A stretch of DNA of 64,000 nt, from positions 78,343,918-78,407,917 of the forward strand of contig OZ038382.1 in the NCBI GenBank assembly GCA_964036045.1. Direction: 5' to 3'. A program made the translations under genes and the position numbers. Every line of letters begins with the position of its first letter. Position 1 is the stretch's first letter. Shown one piece after another: positions 55,106 to 64,000 of the stretch. The notes beneath the pieces are model-generated. The model did not search any database, had not been told where the DNA came from, and saw only the letters and a program-made list of their open reading frames with translations. Source of the stretch: Eutreptiella sp. 'Long Island Sound 2002' (taxonomy: Eukaryota; Euglenozoa; Euglenophyceae; Eutreptiales; Eutreptiaceae).

Positions 55106-58100
55106 GGCTCTGGAATTTTCACTACTTGGGAGATCCACGTTCTCGATTGAGTTGTCGAGGCATGATTCTGTCTCCAATGTAACACAGGCCACCACGGGCC
55201 GGTGGTCAGATACCCTAAAAAGAAATGAGAGTGGTTGCATGTGCAATGGGACATGAACACAGCGAAGCGACTGCTGGCCAGTGATCAAAATGCAGCTGCC
55301 TTTTCAACACACGCCCACAACGTAGAAGAGACGGTGTGTGTTCGTTCTCCTCGGCATACCTCAGGCTTTCCTTCTCCAAACTGTAGTACTTGTTGAGAGT
55401 GAGACTGCTTGGATTGAATGGAAAATTTGTTTTATACAAAATTCGATCCGTCCAGGCAGGAATACGTGCCTTGCCTGATTTGTCGTACTGGTTTGTTGCC
55501 TTCCCATCTTCCTGGAACACACCACAAGAGCAACAATCTGGAGTGGGAGCAGCATTACATTTTTGCGATGTTGGCTGTTCAAACACACGCAAACGACGGC
55601 GTCCAACCACAGTTACTTCGAAATGCATGCGACTCTGTGAGGTCCAGGCTGCCTGCCCAGAGCCCCAGGAAAATGGGGCAAATATTCCCTGCGACAACCA
55701 ACTGACGGAAGGGCGACGCCTCCCTACACGGGAGGTTTGTGGCCCACACGCCCAGGGGGCTGGTCCCGGGCGATGTCACCTCCAGGGTTTGAAGTTCGTT
55801 GGTAGGGTGGCGGTGTCGCCTCCAGAGCCATTGTTTTGGGGGTGGCGCAGCCGGTCACCCACAGGGCGATCACCACCCTGTGTCCTTCTTCTTGCTCCTT
55901 GCCCAATCTTTCCCTGTCCACTTCCCTTTCCTTTCCCTTGGGAGCCCCCGGACTTTCCCTGTTTCACTGCTCTGTGTCCGGTCCACACAGAAGAGGGCAA
56001 TAGCCCTCGCCGTTGGCTAGGTGCGTCCAAGCGGTCATCCCAAACTGGCGGTGGTGAGGGGAGGGGGGGCAAGGGGCGACGCCTCCCCATCTGTGGATCC
56101 TGAAGCCCGATGCCCCTCCCCGGCCCCCCATACCACAGACGGAGCAGGGCACGGGTTTCAAGCAACAGCGCCCGGGACCTGCCCCGATGGACGGCCTTCA
56201 CCCAGTAATACACCCACAAGCCACAAGCTCCGGGGTCCTGCAAGCGATGAAGGGCGATGCTCCCCATACCTACGGGCCCCAAGACCTGGCCCCACAAGCC
56301 GGCGGTGCCTACTGTCCGCTCGCCATGGCACAGCCTGAGCAAGCCAGCATGACCCCTGCGGCCCCAAAGATCGCCCGAGTATGTGTCTGAGAGGCCTGCG
56401 CGGAGCAACACGCGGTTGAATGACTGGACGAACTAAAAGGCCACCAAAAGCCCGCGCAAGAGCGGGAGGAGGCACCGACGCCCGGGCACCGGGCGGATCT
56501 TTCTGACTCAACCCAACCCCCGACTCCTTCCAAGTGGACCCCAGGAAAGTATTAGAAGGGGGGGGGGGGCAGAAAATTGTGTGCCAAAAATGGCCCAACA
56601 AGATTTTCCCCATTGTAAACTTCGATTTTCCCACTATGGTCACTTTGGTGTGGAGGGGGGGGGGTGGTCCAGGCGGGGGTTACCCCCCCTCCTCCTATGG
56701 TGTAGGGCGATTCTAATACTTCCCTGCTGGGCGCCCCTATTGTCCGACATTCGGACACTCCAACTTGTTGCGAAAACCAGGCCTCCCTGGGTATTTTAGA
56801 CCATCCGACTCGTCAAAAAACCCCCCCAATTTTCGACTTTCTGAATTGTCAAATCAACCAGACCCCTGCATGTTCGAATAATCCGAAATGGCCAGACATC
56901 CCCATTTCTCAACTTTGTGACCAGTCAGCAAAACCAGCCCCCGCCCCACCCCATTTTCCGACTTCATGACGACTCAGGGAAAACTAGCCCCCATTCTGCC
57001 AACACCTGCATCCCCGACATTCGAAATGAATGCCTGCAAGCCATTATAAAGAGCAACAGGGAAGACAGAACCTTGTGGTACTTGTATGTAGGATTGAAGG
57101 AAATCGCCCCCTCTTGGAAACCATTGAAGACGTTGCCTTTCTTACGCTCCAACGACAATTGGTCGTTAGCGATAAGGACATCTCTATACTCATCGTCCTT
57201 TAGTAGTACGTCCACCTGTAGGAATTCCATGGTTGCTACACATGGTCGAGCAAACTAACCTCTGTTGGTGTCAGAGTATGAACCGCTCAACCTACCTCCC
57301 CCCTGCCTCCCTCCCTCCCTTCCTCCCTGCATGCCGAGCTGGATACCTCACGGCCTCCCTCCCTCCTCCGCAACCCTTCCCAATTACCCTCCCCCAACTC
57401 AAAGCTAGTGTCCTCCCTGGTTCAGCATTTCACCCATTTCTCGCATCTGTTCTTCGAGTTACTTCCTCGCACCTCGTGCAAATGTTCCTCCCGCTGTTCC
57501 ACCATCTGTCCCTCTTCCCACCATTCACCCCCATTCCCTCCATGTTTCCAATGTGTTGTTATGTTCCGGGGATGTTCACGGACAGACTAGATGCTGCAGT
57601 TTGCTTGCTCAACAGGTGAAAAATGGGCGGCGAATTTGTGCGAAATGAATGCGAAAAAAATACTCTGAACTACAAAAATCGGCGATTGCCCGTCGTTCCG
57701 TGCACAACCTTCGTGCAACTTGACAAAAAATCCGCAGCAAATTGTGAAGTCAATTTCAAATATCACCCCTGGAGTCATGCGACTCTGGGGTCACTTCAGC
57801 TACGCCGTGCTGACACCCTATGCATGTGACACAATATGCGTGGTACCTGGCAAGCGCAAACAGTTGCCATGCTGTAATTTACTTTCTGACAGATGGCGTA
57901 CACTGTGCATTTGTGAAGCAAATACAATCTCAAAGGGACGGAATAGGGGTACAAAAGAATACCATATTCCTGAGACCATTGATGCGATAATTGAGGTCGC
58001 CCGACCAAAATACGACATCGAAGCATTGCGTTGCATCAGCAGACGTTTGGGAGGCGAACGGCGGTTCCTGTGAAAAATGCACAAAGAGGAACCCCCCCCC

Positions 58101-61069
58101 CCCCCACGTGGCAATATTGCACCAGCCACCAAATGCCCTCCACCTGAAAAAACAACCCTTGCGGAAGCTTTTGTCAGCTTTCAGGGTGTTGCAATGGCGG
58201 GGCGGGGAGGGGTATAAAAGTACAGCGGTCATGCAACGTTGCAACGTTCTAGTGCACGTTGCTGCCTCTGCCCCTGCAATGTTTGCCCCTCCTGCGGCTC
58301 ATTGTTGAGGATTCGTAGTGCGGCTTTATGATTGTTGCCATATCGTGACATGGTGTCTCCATCCCTTTGCCAATTGATCAAGGAGCAAGTGTTTCGCAGA
58401 GTTCATGAGGATCACTATGCACGCCTTTTTTGAAAGCATCACAAGGGCCCAAACATTCATGTAGGCGGCGGCCAACGGTCCGAAGTCTTCAACTATTGTT
58501 GCATATGGACATTCCCATGCGTACGATGATGCACGCCTTTGCGATACGCTCCCGTCTAGAAGCTTTAATCCCTCCACCCTCGCCAACTCCTCCCGCTGTC
58601 TGGGTATTGATGGTCGGGTGCAATGGCCTACGTTCTTCAGCAAAGGTGGCTTCCCGATGCGTCCGCAGTATGCAACTAGCAAATTTGTAAATCCCCTACC
58701 CTTCCTCCCCTCTCTTCACAATCACTCCATTTCCATACAACTTTCCATACAACAGCAGAAGGGCACGCCATCGGATATTTGACATACTACAGCGGGCATC
58801 GGTGGCTTGGTCTCAGATACTTGATTTGTTCCGCTTCCGCCACTTTCTGAACGCAAGACACGATGGTATTGCATTCTTGCTGTAATGCGACACCCCTTCC
58901 ATCCTCGTAAAAATTGAAACAAGCATTGTGGCGCCATTGATCCCCTTTGCCAGCCAAAAGGGGGAAACACATGATAGCTTCAACTTTGCACTACACCTGT
59001 GGGATCCGCGGGTAATCTGTTAGGTTTGTGCACTGGGGATATCGCAGTCTTGTCACATCTGTAGAACAAAGCAAGCCAATTTTTTGTATGGACTTTGGGC
59101 CTCAACGGGGCCTCAACAAATTCAGATCTATGGGATGTGTACGATGACAATCTAACGACACTCTCAGAAACACACACCTCAATGTTGTGCCATGCACAAT
59201 TTTTTTGTAGTCACCATTCCGGTCTTCCACATGGTTTTGATGGGCCGCAAAATGGGCATTCACAAACAACAAACTTGTGCTACCTACATTGATCAAGAAG
59301 CAAAGTAAATCATAAACGACGGAGCAAGGAGTAGCATTGGATGGATTGGATGGATTGGATCGCTTGGGTGTCGGCAAGTAGCAACTCCGAGAATGAAAAG
59401 GAGGAGAGCGCAACGTACCTATTAAACAGCTCACACAAACGGCGCCTTTGTTTCCTACGGTCCCATTCAACAACCCAGTGGGAACTTTGTCCGTATTCAC
59501 CTGCAACACAAAATTGAGAGAAAATCTCACTGAACCGGGACTTGTTCCAAGCTTGAATTTCCGCGCCGGCCTTGATCGAGCGAAGTGATTCGGCAACGAT
59601 CAAACTGTTGAAAACTTGCCGCTTTGGAGTACACCATGTGAGTTGCTTGTTTGAAGCGGGCCGGGGAGGTCAATAGTTTGGCTGCTTTGTCCGATTGTCC
59701 TTCGCGCGGGGGGGGGGGGGGGGGGGTCGCAAAGGAGCCACTTTACATGCCCACATTTGCAACAACGCAAATGAACCCCTTTTTTTGTGGTGCACCTTAT
59801 AACCTTGGCGGGTCACCCATGGGGGCAACAAGTTGGCCCGCTGCCACCACCTAATCTTTTCCCACATTCGAGAGCAGAAGTGGCAACAAGAAGGCGGGTA
59901 TTAGAAGCCTCATTCGGGAAAACAATTCTTACATGAAGATCACATCAAATGCATTCCACGGCACATGGAGTAGCACCTGGCGGAGCCGGACTCGTCCCCG
60001 ACAATTGTGAGTTGGAAGTGCAATACGTACCCTACTTCCAAATCGTGCACGGGCCTTGTGTTTTCCGTAAAAGCGTTGAGAAACAATGACGAACCTGCCT
60101 GGTGTGCTTAGCCACGTCGTGCCGGACGAAAACGATGATGTGTATCGCCATCAACGTTTCGGACGCAATCACCTTGTACTCTTCTCCTAGCAAACGATTG
60201 CATGGTCGGTGGGGGAAATTGCAAAAATTTACATCTCGCTCCGATCCTAGATCCCAGCTCGTTAAACATGGCACACGAAAAACAATACCGAGGCCGGAAA
60301 TCAACTTTTCCTCCCATTTGTCTTTCGAGCTATTGACGTACGATTTTGCAATACTTCTTTCACACTCTTCGGTCCCTAAGTGCGTCGAGTAGAGGGGTGA
60401 TTAAAGCACTTCAAGTTTGTTTGTGATGAACGAACAATTCGTACAAATTCTTGCTCGAATGGGTTTCAGGGCATGGTTAAATTGAGACCACAGGGACGGA
60501 ATAATACCTATAACGTAGACGTGGTGCGTGCCGGGTTGAACCAAATCAGATATGTCGGCCGGGCCACATGTTCCTAAACAATTGTGGAAGTGATTTGTGC
60601 AACGACATCTCACCGAAGGAAGCTTCTACGGTTGCTTGTCGATTCCTAATGATCTTCAACCTCATGCCAATCTTGCGGTTGTTGATGTAAAGTGCCATGG
60701 TTACGGCCCACGCGCTAGAACTCACGCAAGCTATCTCGAACTAGAGGGGTATCACAAGCGTGAGCACCGGAGCAGAATCTGCTCACACGGCCCTCAGTTG
60801 CGGCATAGCAAGGGAATAGCTCAAGCTACAAAAGAAGCGGTGCGAAGAAGAGAGCCGGTTTGCCGACGATTTGACTGAACGCTACCGTGCAATTTATTGG
60901 TGATGAACAACCCCAAAATGTCCAAGGCACACCACTCACAAATGACCTCCGCGTTCATGTCGCCATGGTGAACCACTAAAATGGCAAGGGCGGGCCGACC
61001 TTCCATGTTCCATGTCACAACACATATTTCGATCCGTTCCCCGGGTTGATAAGTCGGGAGATTCGACAT
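55091..61069 (-). CDS. Inositol-polyphosphate 5-phosphatase, prenylated type (spliced, 11 exons)
   Basis: Exons (sense order): 61069-61000, 60573-60508, 60375-60289, 60186-60095, 59500-59419, 59283-59178, 58944-58821, 58067-57963, 57215-57072, 55511-55360, 55214-55091. Joined by GT-AG sites and phase they give 383 residues and a TGA. Family motifs in order: TWNMEG (19-24), YVIGTEE (metal-binding Glu, 43-49), NKGAV (122-126), FVNAHFAAH (139-147), FWSGDLNYR (229-237), NPTYKY (285-290), RIPAWTDRIL (308-317) and SDHRPV (345-350). These are the two signature motifs and catalytic residues of enzymes that remove the 5-phosphate from phosphoinositides or inositol phosphates. The protein is nearly pure catalytic domain and ends CVIS. 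Exon 58944-58821 fits by phase only. The start ATG follows an in-frame TGA. Confidence 0.92.
58821..58944 (-). CDS. Doubtful exon of the 5-phosphatase
   Basis: It is needed because the exon ending at 59178 stops after two bases of a codon and the next conserved exon (58067) starts on a codon. This segment (acceptor cccttttggctggcaaag, donor CAA/gtatct, 124 bp) satisfies both phases with no stop. Its residues do not match a conserved motif and would form a variable loop between DYKKI and the GDLNYR exon. The acceptor context is weak. Confidence 0.45.
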
Positions 61070-61095
61070 GGGAAACTTCGTGGCTCATTACAACA

Positions 61096-61359
61096 TCACA
61101 AGTTGACCATCAACGCTTCATGACACTGCAAAAGGTTCACAGGAAGAACTCGACGTACATCTTTTGGATTTTGGGTAGTTATTGAAAGGACCGGGAGGGC
61201 ACGGCGTGCAAACACAAGTCTCTCCACATGCACATGGGCTGAGAAGAAAACAGTAACATGGACGTTCTTAGTTCTAACTATCGGTTCCTCACCGTCCGTC
61301 GCGCCAACCCGCCTTTCGTCTTGTATTCTCCCGGGTGTGGGTACATTAGTACCACACAT
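61096..61359 (-). CDS. Hypothetical ORF upstream of the 5-phosphatase
   Basis: Starts MCGTNVPTPGRIQDERR and includes VHVTVFFSAHVHVERLVFA, then SITTQNPKDVRRVLPVNL. Alternating hydrophobic residues suggest beta strands. It ends at a TGA 27 bp before the phosphatase ATG. A donor (GAT/gtacgt) inside it might splice into the phosphatase, giving a longer N-terminus, but no acceptor fits well. It could also be an upstream ORF or chance. Confidence 0.25.
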   Translation of the reverse strand: MCGTNVPTPGRIQDERRVGATDGEEPIVRTKNVHVTVFFSAHVHVERLVFARRALPVLSITTQNPKDVRRVLPVNLLQCHEALMVNL

Positions 61360-61430
61360 GCAAAACCTCCATCCTCATTTCGCGAAGGGAATGACGTTTT
61401 GCATTCGGCGAGAATCCTTAAAATAGCCCC

Positions 61431-61555
61431 CTAGGTATTGTCGCCAAGTGTGGTCCTAAACAACTTCGGTGACGATCGCCCCCTTGGCCGTTGAACCCTC
61501 ACGTATGCTCCCTCCATCCACCTCCTTCGTGCATCTTAGGTTGTTTCTCTTTATT
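61431..61555. repeat. 125-bp direct repeat, left copy
   Basis: Begins ctaggtattgtcgccaag and ends near tgtttctctttatt. Partner at 63622-63746. Confidence 0.95.
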
Positions 61556-61871
61556 TTTTTCAATTTGTCAAAAAAGACCTCTCCTCGTCACGTGGCAAGT
61601 AGACGGGCAATTGCGTGTGCACTGGTCCAAGAGCTTGATCAACAAAGCATAGAAGCCAAAGAATACACAAACACAAAAGCCACTAGCCGCGCGGCTTGCT
61701 GAAATGAGAGTATAGACAAAGAAGCAACATGCGTACGCCAATATTTTGTCCTTTCAATGCCCTTCCCATGGCTCATTATGTACGTGAGACGTGTGAAGTT
61801 GCTTTTCACCACGACATGCGTTGGGTCACGTATGGTCATTACCTATCATGCGACAAACATGCGGTCCAATA

Positions 61872-61891
61872 CCCCCGCCAAGCGGCGGGGG
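61872..61891. terminator. GC-rich hairpin downstream of the RT ORF
   Basis: cccccgcc, loop aagc, ggcggggg: a perfect 8-bp stem, 11 bases beyond the RT stop. Such a 3' hairpin could terminate transcription or be the RNA structure recognised for reverse transcription. Confidence 0.6.
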
Positions 61892-61901
61892 TGTGGTGTG
61901 G

Positions 61902-62980
61902 TTAGATCCCCCACTTCTGAACATGTTTACGAACTGCAGGCTTCCACCAGGTCCCAGGATAGTGCATGTCTGTCATTAATTTCTCAACGTCCTGTACATT
62001 CTGTGCTACGGCCTGTCTGGACAAACGGTAGTGTGCACACGCCTTGATTCCATTTGGTATATAGGATGTAATCATTTGTCGGGCATTCGGTGCGAAGGGG
62101 GCAATCATACGCTGTGTGGACGCAGGGTGGGGTGATCCCAGTTCCACAGACCAGGTGGGGCCTTTCTTCCTGATAGGGTCAGGGCCATGTATGTCACAGA
62201 GTTTGGCCCCCAGGAAATCAAGTTCAGCGCCCCATTGTTCAAGCTGTAGTTCCATCCCGAACACTGCATGAAAGAGGTTCATAGCTCGGGTTGCCTGGTC
62301 CTGCATTACTGCTTCCTGGTCCCGGTCTGGGGGGAAGCAGACAAACATATGCACAATAAAATTGTCACGATAGCGGACCCATCGCCAGTCAGTCCCCTGG
62401 AGGTCAGACATAGATGCAGAGTTGAGCTCCCTCGAAATGAGGACCAGCGACGCGATCTGGGCGGACATTGACCCACCTATCGGGGTGCCTGTGACCTGTG
62501 TAAACACTGAGCTGAAGGCACAGAAGAGGGTATTAAATACAGTGTCGAAGGCCGTGTAGGCCAGGACGTCGTGGAATGTGAAGTACATGAACGAGGCTCT
62601 GTCCCCCTGGGTGCAGTTGTCCAGGCGGCGCGTACCACCACGTGCAATGAAAAAATTCAGGCCCCCTGTTTTTCCCATCTTCTTCATCAATTCCCCATGT
62701 AGGAAAGTGAGTGCCTGCTCTACTTCATCCCTGGGGATGTTGGGGAACATTTCCACGAGGTCCAGTTCCATCCAGATTCGCTTTTCGTTTTTTCGGGTCC
62801 TGCTTTTTTGCTTGATCGTGTCACGGACGAAATCTAAAAGGTCTGTCATTTTCAGCATCTCATTAGGTACCAACCACTTTATGATGAGTTTCCAGAATTG
62901 GGTCAGGCAGCGCCCCATGATTTTTCCTACTCTGGGGTAGGGGTGTCGAGCATAGGTAATGACTTCCCCGGGTATGGCGG
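61902..62980 (-). CDS. Reverse transcriptase with RDN in the catalytic motif
   Basis: The open frame begins upstream of the first ATG (62918), after a TGA at about 62990. Palm motifs: A, WMELDLVEMFPNIPRDEV (catalytic Asp); B, VTGTPIGGSMSAQIASLVL; C, WRWVRYRDNFIVHMF, where RDN replaces the usual xDD. Downstream comes a thumb-like part (QLEQWGAELDFLGAKLCDI) and the end KHVQKWGI. The Asn in place of the second Asp of motif C may weaken polymerase activity or mark a domesticated or distinct lineage. About 338 codons from the ATG. Neighbouring F-box-like ORF is in another frame. Confidence 0.75.
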
Positions 62981-63198
62981 GTCAGACCGGCATCGGCCCA
63001 TTCGAATCGTAGGCGCCCTGCAGTCAGAATGCGAGGGTGTTGCTGTATGTGCAACGGGTGGGTCAGGAAAAATCGTTTGTGGCTGTCCAGTGTTAGATAT
63101 TTGAGGATCTCCTGCCAAACATCAAAAGGAAGGGTGGCCACATGCCCGCATGTGTTGCGCTTGGGGCTCACCAGGCGGCCGAGGAGCCTGTGATCCAT
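62863..63198 (-). CDS. F-box-like ORF upstream of the RT
   Basis: ATG at 63198, MDHRLLGRLVSPKRNTCG, then ATLPFDVWQEILKYLTLDS, which has the Leu-Pro...Trp..Ile..Tyr-Leu pattern of an F-box, followed by HKRFFLTHPLHIQQHPRIL and LRFEWADAGL. Sense appears to pass to the RT frame at about 63000, so a frameshift probably breaks a single F-box/RT protein. F-box proteins recruit SCF ubiquitin ligases. That function here is inference. Confidence 0.45.
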   Translation of the reverse strand: MDHRLLGRLVSPKRNTCGHVATLPFDVWQEILKYLTLDSHKRFFLTHPLHIQQHPRILTAGRLRFEWADAGLTRHTRGSHYLCSTPLPQSRKNHGALPDPILETHHKVVGT

Positions 63199-63502
63199 AG
63201 TGGCCCTGTTTTTTACGCCGCTTGGGCAGGTGTGTCGTCAAGCCCGAAACTGTGCGTGGGCGCTTTTTTGTGCACATTTTCTGCGTGCGTGTCCGCATGC
63301 TTTCAGTGTGGAGTAGTTTTCGTGTTGCATTAGTAACCGCGGCGGTAAGTAAGCGTCTCATTGACTGAGTCACACACAACTTCCTATCCTTAAGCGAGCC
63401 AAAGCGCCCCAGATGGCCTTCAGTGTAGCGGAGCATGCCAGTGGACAGCGGTTTCACCCCCGCCACCAACAGACCAAAAACTGTGGTAAGTGGGTAGAGC
63501 AA
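63122..63502 (-). CDS. Basic ORF at the 5' end of the retroelement-like locus
   Basis: 126 codons with a Lys/Arg-rich bipartite nuclear-localisation-like stretch (TKKRPRTVSGL, then HLPKRRKKQG). Overlaps the F-box-like ORF start in another frame. It may be the N-terminal part of the same broken protein. Confidence 0.35.
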   Translation of the reverse strand: MLYPLTTVFGLLVAGVKPLSTGMLRYTEGHLGRFGSLKDRKLCVTQSMRRLLTAAVTNATRKLLHTESMRTRTQKMCTKKRPRTVSGLTTHLPKRRKKQGHYGSQAPRPPGEPQAQHMRACGHPSF

Positions 63503-63621
63503 GGAACGAGTAATCTTTGTCGATGCTACATTGGGGCTGTCTGTGTGGAGCAGTTAGGTGAAGCGCTCCTTATTGTAGGGCAGTGTATTCCACATTCGGT
63601 GGATGAACAAGTTGGGGCAGG

Positions 63622-63746
63622 CTAGGTATTGTCGCCAAGTGTGGTCCTAAACAACTTTGGTGACGATCGCTCCCTTGGCCGTTGAGCCCTCACGTATGCT
63701 CCCTCCATCCACCTCCTTCGTGCATCTTAGGTTGTTTCTCCTTATT
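63622..63746. repeat. 125-bp direct repeat, right copy
   Basis: Partner of 61431-61555 with a handful of substitutions (for example cttcgg to ctttgg). Confidence 0.95.
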
Positions 63747-64000
63747 CCTTGTCATTAGCATGTGCTATCAAGATTCACTCATCCTTCACGGAAATTGTTG
63801 GAGGGAGCATAAGGAAGACGAGGGCAAAACCGTGAGCAGTTGTCCTAGGTGCGCGGTCGACCTCGCCCAACTATGCGACCAGGCCAGCCAACACAAAACA
63901 AGAAACCCCTTGAACTGGCATCATGCAAAATAGGCCAAGGGAAGTCATATGGAAGCTTCGGGGTTTGAATGGGGTGCCCTCGGCTTCCAAGTGAGGGTAG

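Larger units (their letters stand above)
61431..63746 (-). mobile_element. Decayed retroelement-like locus flanked by 125-bp direct repeats
   Basis: Direct repeats at 61431-61555 and 63622-63746 differ at only a few positions. Between them, in minus-strand order, lie a basic ORF (63502-63122), an F-box-like ORF (63198-62863) and a reverse transcriptase ORF (62980-61902), followed by a GC hairpin at 61872-61891. Penelope-like elements can have such long direct repeats and a solitary RT, and motifs A and B of the RT fit best there. No GIY-YIG endonuclease was found. Confidence 0.6.

Overview
The window is nuclear DNA from a eukaryote with a large, repeat-rich genome. The evidence is spliced protein-coding genes with GT-AG introns, long introns full of transposable elements, minisatellites, and a DIRS-type tyrosine-recombinase retrotransposon. 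I cannot name the species. A unicellular alga or other protist would fit the very GC-rich exons, the frequent long G/C homopolymers and the DIRS element, but this is inference.

Two host genes can be read, both on the minus strand. (1) From 61069 down to 55091 lies a compact inositol-polyphosphate 5-phosphatase of 11 exons. I joined the exons by GT-AG sites and reading phase into a closed 383-residue frame. It carries the family's catalytic signatures and ends in Cys-Val-Ile-Ser, a CaaX prenylation box. (2) From about 49.7 kb down to 2663 lies a very long gene with exons in a GC-rich codon style. It encodes a large coiled-coil protein, then a Pro/Ala/Ser-rich region and a C-terminal pleckstrin-homology (PH) domain. 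Phases agree across the eight junctions from 39300 to 4992. Junctions above 39.4 kb and the true 5' end are unresolved.

The introns and flanks are dominated by mobile and repetitive DNA. A 2 kb, 20-bp minisatellite occupies 1-2050. Two copies of a roughly 0.6 kb inverted-repeat element at 14.2 and 29.2 kb each contain a pair of convergent tRNA-like promoter modules. A DIRS-like element with inverted terminal repeats lies at 32.44-38.16 kb, with gag, tyrosine recombinase, reverse transcriptase, RNase H and a basic ORF. A 1.2 kb element at 46.15-47.38 kb has 25-bp perfect terminal inverted repeats and mirror-image 11-bp minisatellite arms. A G-rich inverted-repeat element lies at 52.87-53.35 kb. 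At 61.43-63.75 kb a decayed retroelement-like locus combines a basic, nuclear-localisation-like ORF, an F-box-like ORF and a reverse transcriptase with RDN in place of the usual xDD motif, all flanked by a 125-bp direct repeat.

The two host genes may share a phosphoinositide theme, one removing the 5-phosphate and the other carrying a possible lipid-binding PH domain. Adjacency of large eukaryotic genes is weak evidence for joint function. Most other long open frames are by-products of tandem repeats or GC-rich composition and are not annotated.
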